From Notospermus geniculatus (Eukaryota; Nemertea; Pilidiophora; Heteronemertea; Lineidae): a DNA stretch of 64,000 nt. The stretch is from positions 484,836 to 548,835 of the forward strand of contig NMRB01000014.1 of NCBI GenBank assembly GCA_002633025.1. The letters are read 5' to 3'. The translations under genes were made by a program, and so were the position numbers. The notes beneath the pieces are model-generated. The model ran no database searches and was not told where the DNA came from. It was given only the letters and a program-made list of their open reading frames with translations. The first letter of the stretch is position 1, and every line of letters starts with the position of its first letter. Below, in pieces: positions 36,401-49,800 of the stretch.

Positions 36401-36714
36401 TAAGCGTGTCGGTACTGATGGTGATGCCACTGCCAGGCCTGCTGGCATTTCCGACATCTGCATTGTTCTTCTGAGTAGGTGCAGGCGTTCTGAGGGTACT
36501 TGTTAGGCCTATTGTAGTACCATGACTCCCACTGCCACCTCTCATATGCCTGTCGTCGTCTTTCTTGATAGTCTGTATTCATCGCTGGTCTCGCCGGATA
36601 ATACCGGTACAGATCCTGGTTCATACCATTGTAAATCGGCCGACGCCCTATGATGTACGGGCCGCGTCGCCGCCATTGATTTGGCGGTGGCCAGTAGTTG
36701 GATAGCTGGCCCAT
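33463..36714 (-). CDS. large charged disordered protein (2 exons, 1009 aa), function unknown
   Basis: Exon 1 is 36714-34305 and exon 2 is 34082-33463. The donor GTAAGT splits GAT G|, and the acceptor TTGCAG resumes with AC, forming Asp in frame. The N-terminal 150 residues are rich in Tyr, Trp, Arg, Pro and Gln (YRYYPARP, QWESWYYNRPNKYP) with a compact CRCRKC motif followed by HHH. A Lys/Ser/Glu-rich middle follows, then acidic stretches and Ser runs. The C-terminus has basic clusters KNKRRKRKKRKP and TKKKKKRSLKP that could act as nuclear localisation signals. Composition suggests an intrinsically disordered, possibly nuclear or RNA-associated protein. I recognise no family. It is transcribed divergently from SNX14. 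Confidence 0.8.
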
Positions 36715-37110
36715 GTTACGAAATGAAAGTCGGCGTTATCTCAGTGTCTGACATTTCAGTCGCCAGGTCGAGCTGAACGCGATTTTTGAGAGGAATACAC
36801 CGTAGGCTGTATGATGCTCAATCAGCCTTGACATGCTTGACATGGCGTGTGTGACGGCGTGACGTCATAGTTGTCATGTTTGTTACCGCATCGCCGTCTT
36901 TCTGCGCTGTCACCTTCGACATCGGCGAAGTCAAAGCCTGCGGCATCTTTATGAGTACGGTCCGATGACAGCGGGAAACCCGACACATACAATTCATTCT
37001 GTGAGATCACATGGAGATCATTTCATTGATATCTCCTAAACCTCGAAGCAAATTTGGCCAGATCAAATAGGCCTATTCTGCGACAAGATACAGGGGACGC
37101 GCAGGCTACT

Positions 37111-37371
37111 CTTAGCCGAAAAGGTTCTTTGGTGCCAGGAGAACCCTGATTTGAGAACCCTCGGGTTGTTTAAGAATCCCAAGAGGTTCCAGATAGAACT
37201 TTTCCCTCAGAAAAGGGTTCTATCTGGAACATTTTATGGGTTCTTTTGCGACAAAAAGGTTCTACTATATGGAACCCTCTCGGGTTCTTCACAGAAGGTT
37301 CTATATAGAACCTTGGGGTTCCTCCAGTCTGGGGAGGCACAAAGAACCGCTAAAGAACCTTTTTGGCTAAG
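37111..37371. mobile_element. GGTTCT-repeat MITE
   Basis: Terminal inverted repeats CTTAGCC(G)AAAAGGTTCTTT and AAAGAACCTTTTTGGCTAAG bound 261 bp. The interior is full of GGTTCT, GAACCC and AGAACC words in both orientations (for example AGGTTCTATATAGAACCTT), giving nested hairpins. Confidence 0.85.
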
Positions 37372-37873
37372 TTTACGTGTCAACCTATTTTCAAGCGTTT
37401 CCCAAACAATACAGGGAACACTGTGTGATAAAAGCACTGACAAAATGGGAGCGAAATGTTACACTGATAACTGTTGTTTCCCCACGAATGTTTGGGTAAT
37501 CGTAAGTATGTTGCCATCTTGCTACAATCCAAGAGTTTGAGAAAAAATACCGACACTGAATTAGATGATCCCAAGGCTGAACGAAACGGGCCGAACGATG
37601 GCACTTCCTATAATCCATGGACAATGGTCTGCCAATATTGTCACAGTCTACTGACCGGTTGTTCTTCATCATTTCCACATTTCGTACATTTTTATTTTAG
37701 TCTTTCCTCATGCAGTTACATGTACCATAAACATGTATGTAGGAGACACGGGTTAGCAATCTGCCAATGGGATCACTTTTAAAACAGATTTCAAATGATG
37801 AAGAAATTGAAAAAAAGAATAAATTAATTGGTTAGACGTATAATGAGAATAAAGTAATAAAAATAAAGTAACG

Positions 37874-38240
37874 TACGGTGGCCCATAAGGGACATTTATT
37901 TTTCATTTTATATTTTTATTTTTTTCGTACTTTTCTCCGTGGAATAAACTTTTCTCCGCGGAATAAAGTTATTTCCGCGGAATAAACTTTATTTCCGGGG
38001 AGAAAACTTTATTTCCGCGGAGAAAAGGTTATTTCCGCAGAGGAAAGTTTATTTCCGCGGAGAAAAGTTTTCTCCACGTGGAGAAAAGTTTATTCCGCGG
38101 AATAAAGTTATTTCCGCGGAGAAAACTTTATTTCCGCGGAGAAAACATTATTTCCGCGGAGAAAAGTTTATTCCACGGGGGAAAGTACGAAAAAAATAAA
38201 AATATAAAATGAAAAATAAATGTCCTTATGGGCCACCGTA
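37874..38240. mobile_element. MITE with a core array of CCGCGG palindromes
   Basis: The ends read TACGGTGGCCCATAAGG and CCTTATGGGCCACCGTA, continuing into about 60 bp terminal inverted repeats. Flanking TA suggests a TA target duplication, as in Tc1/mariner-like elements. The core (about 37940-38185) is a tandem array of 17-20 bp units of the form TTTATTTCCGCGGAGAAAA, each centred on a CCGCGG palindrome, with a few decayed centres (CCGGGG, CCGCAG, CCACGTGG). Confidence 0.88.
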
Positions 38241-38506
38241 GAATTGCTATTTTCACTGGACTGGAAATGAACTGCTGACACAACCATTCTCGTGACGTCA
38301 AGTGACCATGCACCAAGATAGACCGAATCGAAATTCGAAATCATGGCAATAGATGTTTATGCATTCGTTCGCGGGTATCTCCGTTTGTTAAACTGACGTC
38401 TGGCATTACGCAACAAACTGACTATCATATCGGTGCTGCCATCATTTTGCCATCGAATAAACTATAGAGAGCAGTATAGAGGGCGCTGTGACGCCGAAAC
38501 GTCAAA

Positions 38507-41500
38507 ATGGTGGAAATGAAAAACTTGGTGCTCGAACATTTCAAATTTTCAGCGTGCACAGGCATTTTAATGCTGTTAACATTGATTCTATATAGGTAAG
38601 GAAAAGTATTTTTCAGAAAAATGCTTAGTTAATGGACAAGTGCTAGGTCTTTACAGGAGTAATCTTGGTACAACTGTTGTGTCCGACAATGGATAAGTGT
38701 GGTATGATTGTCGGATATTCAGCCGTCGAGTTCCTTGTTTGTCATCAGGTCATGCTCGAAATCAAATGTATTTTTGCTTTGTCATGCAAATGCTTCCGAG
38801 TTTTTCTCTGTCATTTGTGCTTTTAGCAAGCTTTTTAAAATAGGCGAGCGATAAGAACGAAAGAAGAACAAGCAAGAAACAACAGGCTGTGAACAGGAAG
38901 GAAGGAGGAAGATCATCAAATCAACAAACAAGACATGTCAAGAGAGCCCTCCTTCTCCTACCTTTTTTGGGGGCTTGGCCCTTCCTTGCAAGAAGGCTGC
39001 ACAGCTGCAGCAAAAATGCCCATGTCATGTGTGCACTGATTGTGATTCTGATATGCTACATGAGACCACCTGACACCATAAAGGCTGACTTGACATTGGA
39101 TGACACGCGACACTAATTGGCAAACAAAATGGCTTCACAAAGGATTCATCCCCATGAAACCTTTGTTTGCCTTGTTGCCTTTGTTTGTTCGTGTCGCGTG
39201 CCATCTGATGTAAAGTCAGCCTTACAAACTTCCTTGTCAACTTTCAGAAAAGTTGATGAACTTGTCCTGCTTACTTCCATGACTTCCAAGACTAGAGGGC
39301 AGGCCCGGCTTGGCTCACAGAAGGCCTGCTACCACCCCAGGAAGCCCCTAAGCAGGACCTGACCTTGGTTAAACTTGACGTGAACCTAACTCATTATGAT
39401 AGCGAGTCTTATTATTCATGTTAGTTGGTGAATATTCTTCTTTCGATTTCAGCCATGTCCATTACGTAGCAGTTATTTGGTCATTTCTAACAGGATTGGG
39501 GTTTTGCTATTTTGCATTCAGCAAAGATACCCTTCTGCCAAATTTACTTTTCATGCTTCAAAGAAAAAGAAAGGTTAGTAAATCAATTTGAAGAATCTCT
39601 ACTACCGGGGTACATGTATAGAGGTTTCCCACTGACGTCACACGGTCGCCATACTGGCCGTCAAAATGAAGCCATGGTGGCTGCCATCTTGTTCTCGGTT
39701 CGAACACTAAGCGGCCCGTACAGACCACTGGGAGCATACAACTCAACAAATCACTTTACCTCTCAAAGTTTCTGAGCATAAGTAGTTGGTCTGGTGTGAA
39801 AACCGTGTTGAAAACAAAGCGAATCGTCCATACGGCTTGCTGTAGAACAGTGTAGAAGAGTCCGATGAATGCCGACAACGTACAAACCACGTCAAAAACG
39901 CTGTGTTGATGCTGTGACGTTGCGTCATTTGACGGCCAATATGGCGGATATTTGGAGCTGTGACGTCACGTGGGAAACCTCTATAGTACTAATAAATAAA
40001 TAAGTGACAGTTGATGTAGATGAAAGTGAGGGATGAATGCAGGCCTTTATATTCCCTAATTTGGGATATTTCTGATTACGGTGGTATGGGGCCAAGCGCG
40101 ATCGGGGTGGAGCGCAAGGGGGGTGTTCCCCCCTCGTTAGAAAATTTTTTGAAAATAGAGGATAAAAGATGCCATTTCCAGGCATCTGAGATTCCCATTT
40201 AAATGTAAAACAAGACTCAAATTTGGGCGCCCTTAATTTGGGCTCCGACGTTAAACGTTGTTAATTTGGGGGAATATAAAGGCCTGGAATGAGATTGCAT
40301 TAATTATGGTAAACATACTATTTCCTATCATATCTTACTTGATTTGCAGAATAGAAGCAAGGATGATGATGAGTTTTTACTGTTAAAGAAACTCTGTCCT
40401 GTGTGTGGTGAAAGTAATTGCCCCCGTCACAGGTGAGTTGAGTCTTTTGAATTGAATCATAAGTTCCTGGTACAAACTCTGAATAATTCCTACAAGATTG
40501 AACACGAGAAGCTGGATGAATTGTCAATTTCACATAGTGCTCTTAGTAATAACTGTTGTTTAAGTTCATGGTTTTGTTTTTAGGCCAGAGCTGAATATCC
40601 TAGCCCTGCAACCATGGACAGACCTAATGCTACCGGAGAGGGTAGATACAGCCGTAGAAGAAGTGAGTAGAGGTTTGATGGCACAAAGTCTTGTGGTAGT
40701 TTTGGTCTTCTGTTGTTCCCAAAATGAACTTTTGCTCTCTGACATGGACAGGTGGTCGACTGACTACCTGAATTTCATCAGCAAGCTGAGGAAGTTTGTT
40801 CCCTGAGGTACATGTAATAGCAGGGCACTGATGGCACATGATGGTCTGCCTTTATGTCTTCATATTTGGAGAAGTGGAAGCATGAAGTGTAGATAACAAT
40901 ATTAACATGGATTACTTGACTGAAATTGAGGTCTGATGGAATACAGTATGATGTTTGTTCTGTAAAATACTCTTTTTCTTTCAGTTTTTGACATTGGTCC
41001 TGAAAAATTATGTGTACACTTGGTACCGGTAAGTTAATATAAGATTAATAGTCTGTTGATAGCTGGAAGTTAACACTATTCAGAAGACTGCAGATTCATT
41101 CAATCTGATTCATATCAGACGATTCTTGTTTAAAGTTTTAGATAATCCAATGTAACTTCCTGAATTCCAGTGAGATAGGGGAAGATGAGGCGTTCGTGGA
41201 CGAGCTGAAAACAAGCATACGATACATGGCTGCCATACTACTGAGGAGAATTAAGAAGGTGGGTTAATGTGTGTATCAAATGCAGTGATATTTGAACCTA
41301 ATATCTGAAGGAAGTTATTACTTTGTCCAAATAATTGTCCTTTCTGTAAAATATATCTAGAGATTCAAGGCCAGCTGAGATGACTTTTCAGTTCATGATA
41401 AGCTGGATGCAGTTGCCTTTTAAATATGTTTCCTCATGGAATTCTTCTTGTATTGGGCACCATAGAGTGATTGGCTTGAAGGTAATCCTGATGTGAATAC

Positions 41501-43875
41501 TAGTAGATATCATTGCATATACTCTGATGCACCCTGCAGGGGACTCTCTTTTCATTTTGTATTGATTTTTTTCACAGGTGGACATTCCTACTCTTGTGAC
41601 TCAGAAACTGGTCCCAGCTGCAGTGCGGCATGTCGACTGTTACCTTCAGGCTCGGAATAGTTGTAAGTTAAAGATCGTATGGACATGTGTCTTGCTTGAA
41701 TGTTTAGAACACTAATATTCAATCTTCTAGACGCTTCTGAAACTTTTGCATATTGTTAGGTTACAGTGTTAGATGCCAGTGGAAATGTGTTACAGTTAAA
41801 TGAAAAAAAATGTGTGAATTTGGTCACTGTGGCAAGTGCTTTAACATTCTTTGTGAAAAAATAATTGACTGGACTGGTGTGTTGAAAGAGCACATGTGCA
41901 CCTGCTTGTTTCTTGTGCCCACAGTACTTCGCACTTGGCCGTACTAACAATGTCGTTATTTCTGAGTCATCTGAAATCGGTCAAAATTTGATACCACCCA
42001 CCCTTTATACCATGTGTAACTGATTTCATTTGAAATTTCGTGCAGACAAATTTGCCATCTTATTCATTACTTTTGGCTGTTTTTCCATCTGAAAGTCCTT
42101 GATTTCACCTCAACATGCATTATTTGAATACTGAAATTCTCCTTTGGTATTTCTGTTGTGCATTAAGTTCGTTTCATCTGTTATGTTATGAAGTCTCGAA
42201 TTGCAGGTACCAAACTCTGTTGAAAGGGGTGAAGTTCTTTGGTATACCGGTACATTTTCCACCTGTTATGAATGATAAGGAATAAATATCGAACATTCGG
42301 TCAAAGGCTGGGTTAAGTCGTTAGATATATACGGCTCTCACTCTTTTCAGTTTTCAATGATGCAAATAAATCAAGCATATCATCCTTCGTTTTCATTGTT
42401 TCGATTTCTTTTTGCTCCAAAGGTATCAAGGGTATGGTTCGTTTGAAATTCAATTACTGCATGAAATGCCTTGCTTATTGCATTTACTCTTCAGGTTGAT
42501 ACATATCTCATCATTGTTGCTTATAGTTCATGCAGCCTGCCGTTGAATTTTCTGTGTTACCAGGTGGCTTTCCTGTGTTGTTCTACTTGCCATACACTTG
42601 ATGTTGTAAATGATCATCATGGTGGCAAACTTTCTGACTTCAACATTCTGACCCTTGTTATATTTGATGCATGCCTATACTCTATTTTTCTTGGGCGAAT
42701 ACAACTTGAAGTGTTTTGTATGAACAGCCTCCTCTGGTTACTTTGTTGTTGGTTACCTTTGACTTATGCATGTGGTATGATACATGTAGCACCCTCCCTT
42801 CCTGCATTAGGAGAAAGTTCATCTTATGCAGTCTTGTGAGCTAAACACTGAAATAGATTGGTGTAGGGTCACCATGGTCAGGGTTTCTGTACTTCTAAGT
42901 TCATTTTAGAAATCAACTTGTATTGTAAGCTTTTCAATATCAAAAATATCTTGTTAGAGAATGACAGTGACAGCAATCAGCATATTCTTCTGATATTAAT
43001 GTTCCCACACTATGCTCTGTTCATCAGAATATTTTGTTTGAGGCCCCCTAGGACAGATCCTGCAGCGCTCAGGAATTCGAGAACTGACTTGATATAAAGA
43101 GTAATAACATGATGGATGACTGAACAATATATGATAAGCATTCAGGGTTAATTTTTTTTTCAATTTCAGATAAAAAAGGTGATATCCAGCAAGTAACCCT
43201 TGACTTGATTGGCTCTCATTTACATATCAGCATGAGGAGTAGAGCAGCTGAGCTGCAGTATCTACGCCAGATTGCCGACAACATATTCCCGTATATTTTA
43301 TCAGCGCAGCCATTACAGTGCAGGTGAGTGACGTTCTTTGTCCTGGGCAGAAATTTGGGCATGATTTTCTACTTGAATTTAGTATTTTTTGTTCAAAGGT
43401 TGGTGGCTTTGAATTAACCAGGAGCCAGTGTCTAGTTGTCAGCAAATTATTTTCCCTTTAACATTTCAGACCGTTGTGTTCACTGCTGAGAGAGATCCTA
43501 GCTAGCTCCATCCTCCTCCCAGCTATGGATGTCGTAGCTGATCCAGTACGTACTTCTGCCTCAGTCCCCTTCACTATCCGAATTGCGATGCTAGCTTGAT
43601 ATACCGGTAGAAGAATATAATGATCATAATTTGTTAGCTTACTCTTGACTAGTTTACTGTGAATACACTTTAATAAGCGATCAATCATTCTGGCCTTGTC
43701 TACAACTTCATCATGGTCAGTTCTTCCAGTTCGATCAACTTGAAGATCAAAGGTTTCCAATCCTTATGTGGTCCATTTTACATGTATTTGGGCAATTTGA
43801 GAAGACCTTGCATTGTTTGTTGATTTCCAGGATATTGTCAACAAGTTGCTGTTAGTATTTTTTGATGACACTCCA
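38507..43875 (+). CDS. SNX14: SNX14 membrane anchor and PXA domain exons
   Basis: Exons 1-2 give an N-terminal cytosolic stub ([19 protein letters not shown]) and two hydrophobic segments ([10 protein letters not shown] and [19 protein letters not shown]), the expected hairpin-like ER anchor. Exon 3 has a [13 protein letters not shown] motif matching the CxVCG-x3-C-x-RHR of SNX14 orthologues. Exons 4-10 form the PXA domain, including [54 protein letters not shown] and [16 protein letters not shown]. Confidence 0.9.
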
Positions 43876-46800
43876 GTAAGTATGTCATAAAATAATGAAA
43901 ATTATGAAATGTGAAATAATCTGAATTATGAATAATTTGAAATATGAATAATAAAATAATGAAAATTGTTTAATATCTTTATGCCATTGACAATTTGAAT
44001 TCTGTCTGTCACGTGTGTTAGTAAGCTGAAGCAAAGAATAGTTAACAGGATTCACACTCAAATCGATCTGATGGCTAATTGTAACTCGCGAATCTTTTTC
44101 ATGATTTAATTTATTCTCCTATTTCCAGCCTCCTGTCTGTTTGGACCCACCATCAAGCCAGGTTACCGTTCTTGCCAACTTCAGTGCCCCACTGAGTCGA
44201 AATTGCTCAGTAAGTGTCTAACGTTATATCTGCATCGCCATCGTACCTCAAGGTCCTCATATCAATGCATGCCTTACCAGAGGCCCTTGTGTAGACTTCC
44301 TGAGATAACTCCTTTTCACGGAAAATTGCTAATGGTTTTCATCGCTGGATGTCCTATATTTCAAACTACCTGTACCAAAGATGTTTATTTCGTTACAAAT
44401 CGTTACATCTGGTGTGTTACATTTCAGTCATTACACATAGATTCTGTGGCCGATATCATGAATGATCAAGAAGCCCTCTACCCATTCATGCAATTCCTCA
44501 AGAGAGAAGCTTCTGTCAATGTACTTATGTTTTGTCTCGCAGCAGGTATGTATTGAAGTTCTCCATTTCGTCTGCTTTACCTCCAGATATTCTGTTTGGA
44601 AATTGTCGTGAAACCAGTTGATCACTCCTTGTGAAGTGTCACAGTCAGGAGATAATTTCCATTAACATGATTCTATCCCTACCATTGTTGTGCTAGTAAA
44701 TAGCATCTTAATAAACAATAGGCTAAAGCACACTGCATAAATGAAAGAATGTTAGATTTTATTTTTTGTGTCTTGTTTTGCTTTTGTATTTCATCTCTGA
44801 ATTGTATGAGTTGCATCTTTTTTCATTGTTCATGATGATGTTGTTTCCATTACCTGTTCTCATTTGTCATTCAACTTCTAACGCATTCTTTCGTTAACCA
44901 ATCATCAAATAAATACATGTATATTTCCATGCGTTACACTTTTATCCATATGTGTCTGATATGTTGCAAATTTATTGTTGACTGATATTGTGATTTCTGA
45001 ATGCCTCATATCGTATTTCTTTCTACTTGACTTCACCTGACCAGGCTCGCCCCTTTCAGCAGCTAACAAAATGGCTGCTGATGATGAAAACATTCAGGCC
45101 CTTGAAATGTTGAACCGTTACAGTAAGAATGGTCTTAAGTTGCCATCATTAATACCCTTACAGGGTTTCCGCCAGAAATTTTTTTGAGGGTACTAATTTC
45201 TTCAAAATCAGAAAAAAACCATGAAATTAAAGAAAATGGCCCTTTTCTGTTCCTTTGAGGGTACTACCATAGTACCCTTAGTACCCTCTGGTGGAAACAC
45301 TGTCTTACCCTTGGTAGAAAAATAAATGCAACAATCTTCACAAATTATGCAATAAGCCAAAGTCTATTCAATAAAAGAATATTGAGAAGGTCTTGTGTCG
45401 GTGTATTCATTTACCCACACTTTACTGTATTGTGATGCCATCATGAGGTTGTTGCATTTGTTCATTACAATACTGCTGAGTGCTGGGTGTAGAATTGTAG
45501 ACGATGAATGCATTAGAGAATTGATTCCTCATTCTGAGCTATGTTGGTTTTCAAACTTCCACCACTGTATTTCACTTGCCACTAATTTGTTGCACCTCAT
45601 GCTTTTGGTTTATTGATTACCCCAGCACTAGTTGATGATTTGGTGATTGATGAAATGATTAACTGTCTGATTCATTTATCTGTTGCCTTATTTGCTGGGC
45701 ACAGGTTGGTTATGTGATATCTTGCATACTCTTGTTTCGAGTGTGTAACTTATGATAACGCAGTGCAGCTTGCCTTCTTGGTGCACAATCAAAGGATTTG
45801 GGATTTGTTTTAGTGCCCTTTATGTCTTTCCTGTGTTGGTACCCTTTTGATTGTTGAGACTGGTGATAGTGGTATATTCTCCCCTAGTCAGAGGAGATCC
45901 AGGTGTGCCCTACAGGCTTCTTGGTTTTGTAAGAAGCCTATGAAGAACCATTTTGTTTGGAAAAGCAATGATTGTGCTCTGCATGATGTACCGGTATATG
46001 TAATAACTTTGACATGATGTATCAAGAAACTGTTCCCTGTATCCACTTCAATTGATACATGGTAATATAAGCAGGAAGAGATCTCTTCCTGATATAAGTA
46101 AACTCAACTCTATTTGGTAACTCTCTGAAATTCCGTTCATTTTTCAGAGGATTTCAACAGGAAGATCTTGAATCCTGATTTGACCTCTCTTCAGCTTCGG
46201 AACCTTCACATAGAGGTGAACGAGATGTATGGACGTTACTGTGCATACACATCAGTTGATAAGATACAGTTCGATGAAGATATTGTGACTGAACTGAGAA
46301 AAAGTAAGTTGGGCCTCATAATTTGAGTTGGGGATGTTAAGGTCATGCCTGTATTCATAAATCGCTTGCAGTTATATCATCAGGAGTCACTTTGTAAGCG
46401 TGTTTTTTTTGGTTCCAGTCTGTGATGGCCCGTTTGAAGGAGTCAAGAAGCTTCAGACAACCACCCCTCTCTTCAGGGCCTATGAGCATGCATACAATCT
46501 ACTCGAGAACACATTCTTACCTCTCTTTCACCAAAGTGATGATGTAAGTGGCTTCTGTGTAGTATGGTTCATGACCAAAAGTCATCATCATCATTTAAAA
46601 TCGTCAGTATTGTTGAGTGCATCGGGTTCTAAAATTCTTTTTCTCATGCCTAGACTAGATTTAATGGGCCTAGCATATGTGACCTTGGCCATTGAGGTCA
46701 AGGTCACCCATGTAGCACTGAGGTCAAGGTCATCTCTGCTGTCTATGATCCTAGTTTCATACAGATAGAAAGTTATGCCCGCTGTACATGATCAAATTTT

Positions 46801-49800
46801 TCATGTATTTTTTTGGAAATTCAGATTCCGGGCCTATTGGGGCTTCAATTATAAACCCGCATGTTGGCCTTTATTGAGCATATTCAGAAAATTGGATGAA
46901 AAATTTGATCGTGTACAGTGGGCATTAGGCGTTAGTCATGATCTCATCCTACCATTTGTATGATGATTTCTTTGCAGTATTACATTTGGCTCTGTGGAAA
47001 TCGTCATTCCAAAGGCCTGTTCAGAAGTGCATCCAGGTAAGCAATCTCGGTTGGATGGATTAGTGAATAGAATTGTTTCGTTATTGTTGATTTGTAGAGC
47101 TAAAAGCATGCTGTTCTCAAAAATTCTTAACATTTTCATACATTCATTCATATCGCTCTTCACTGTTCAAGTCCATGTTGTGTGTTTTTTCGTCAGACAC
47201 TCATCCATGTTATTTGGAAACTGGCGCTTATCTGAGTGTCCGAGTGGTTTATTGTTAGAAGGATAGTTGTCTTGTGGCAAGAACTTGTCACAGATGAATA
47301 TCTCAAGTGACTGATGTGTAATATCCGTACATGTATGTAGGTAGCTTTTGTTTTGCTGTAATGTAGAGCCTTACGTCTTTGCTGGCAGATGCTGGAGATA
47401 ATATGATGCTGTAATCATCTTCATCTGGTGACTGTGAATGTATATCATATTGGGGTTTAATTGTGTTTATGTTGCTTTTATCATTCATGTCTCTCTCTTT
47501 CCATTTTCTAAGCAATTCTTTAACCTCCAAGACCACTCAGTCTAACAATACTAGGTAATGCTTGTTACAGCCTGTTGTTGTATCAGTGGATGGATATGGT
47601 ACCTTGGTAGTTAGTTGTCAGTAGGGTCTTGTCCTGTGAACTGTGTATTGGTATTTCAAATGGCTGCCCTTTCTCTCTAGGTCCCGCACAATATCGTATC
47701 AAAATTTCCATCAATTTTGATCCTATTCTTGGGATACACTGAAGTTGCAATAAAGAGATTGTTTCACAAATTTGTTCCTTGCAAATTTGCTTCAGGGTCG
47801 GGATTGTTCATGTCAACAAAAAATGGAGTGCCCAATGTCTCCGTATTCAAACTGTGAAACTGTCACTTTAAGAAAGGTACCCCTATCATTCCAACATGCC
47901 CAACTCTTCAAGCACAGGCTGCATCAGCCACATACACGATGCACTGCCTGTGCAGATGTTTTGAGAAACCCATTCATCAAATGAGTAAAGTTGCATGAAT
48001 ACACTCATTCAGACTCATTAGTTGTTGATATGATGTCAAGTGTGGTTCAAAGTGCAAGTGCTTTTAAGAGCAGTATCCTGCATTTCACTGTTGCATGGAT
48101 TGGGAGCACAATGGAAAACATTTCCTACTGTGTAATAGTCAACTCCGCTTAATACCACAGGATATCGGTGCATGCTGAATGCTAAACTAACCCAATTGAC
48201 TTTGTACCTCAGTTCAAGATTGTGAATGCAGTGGCGTGGTTGTTGTACTGATGTGTGATTTCTTGAATTAGGGATGAATTTGGAAAGTCAGGAAAGAAGA
48301 AAAAGAAGGCAAAAAATAATAAGTAAAGTTAAAACAGTAGCCACTCTTACCATAAAGATAGTGCTTACTAATGATATGTGAATTGTACTTTCCTAACCAG
48401 CTTGAAATTGTTTGTTAAACATTATCTTATATAAAAAAAATAGATAAGCGAGCTTATCTATTTTTGCTTATATACAGTTTTAACTGGTGTGCTGTAATGC
48501 TGTAATCATGCTCACACCTGTTTGATCAACTGTAGTCTACTTTATCTGTAGTCTACTAAACTGTACTTAACTGTAGTCCACATTATGCTGTAAGATCATC
48601 CTCACAGCTGTTTGAGTAACTGTAGTCTACCAGTACTTGATCACAAGTTACATTCAAGCGATTTCGGACTCATCCATTCATTGAACCATTAAATGTCTAA
48701 CTCTCAAATGATTCTCACCATGATTTTCCCGTAATCTTATGTCGTGGTGTAGGCACATGTCTTACCAATATCTAACTGTGTCTGTGACTTAACCCATTCT
48801 CGGTGACAGTGTGTTCTGATGGACTGTTGGTGGCTGTTTATTGTAACAATGTCGTGTTGTCTTTTGTAAATCTGTTATGGTTTGCATTATTCAACATGAA
48901 GTGGTATTCTACTGTGGGTATATCATAAATCTGGATGCCAGTCATCATCACATTTGAACAGAACATGTAAAGAATGATTCATCCTAACTTCAACATGGGC
49001 AAAGGAAATGTGCAGTTATCTAATGATGTTAACGTAACTTGGTTTACTTTCCACGAGCCTCTAGCAAATCCAAGGTTGTGCTCAATCAGTTGGTAAATAC
49101 TGTGGTTTGTGGTTTAATAATTGTGACCCGGCACGACAGAATGAGTCAGAATGCGCACAGAAGAAGACCCAACATGTCCAAGGTGCCACCAACGGTTCGA
49201 TGATTTCAGGATTGTCTGCCCATTGTGAAATTTGACTTTGTCGATTTCTTTCGCTGTTGTCTGGTGTCACCTTCGGTCTTCTCCTGTGCGACTTCCGACT
49301 CATTTTGCTGTGCCGAGTCACAATTGTGTTCACTTGTGGTGTCTGTTGTACAGGCCTGGGCACTTTGGCCATGTTGAAGTTCGGGTGAATCATACTTTAG
49401 AAACAAGAATCATAGGTCATGGCTCATCATCATGCTGTAATATATGGGCCCAGTCAGTTTCTCTAACTTGCTACTAACAGTATGATATGAATTACATGTA
49501 CCGGGTAGTCGTAATGCACTCATGCATGTAGCAGCTGAAATTTGTGTGGTATGGAAGTAATTTCAAGATACATAGGCATGTTGTATATAGCTTTGATGTG
49601 TTGCATGGGGCATGCGATCATCATTCGCTTCTTTTGGGTATGTAGTCAGGGGGATGTCTTGGTATGCATCAGTATGTAATGGAATAGATTGTAATTCTTA
49701 GTCGGATGGGCCATAGTGATGTCCTGAGTAATCCAATGAAATGTTCTTATTGACTACGGTAACATGTTGAATCATGAAGCGGCATTGTTATAGCCATTGT

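Noticed and set aside
34139-36506. Plus-strand ORFs opposite the 1009-aa gene (for example 35178-35648)
   Set aside because: Antisense shadows of a long real coding exon with biased composition.
37940-38185. CCGCGG unit array as a CRISPR array
   Set aside because: Units are directly adjacent with no unique spacers, sit inside a MITE and the DNA is animal.
42471-42839. 122-aa plus-strand ORF
   Set aside because: Lies wholly within an SNX14 intron, with no splice logic or homology.
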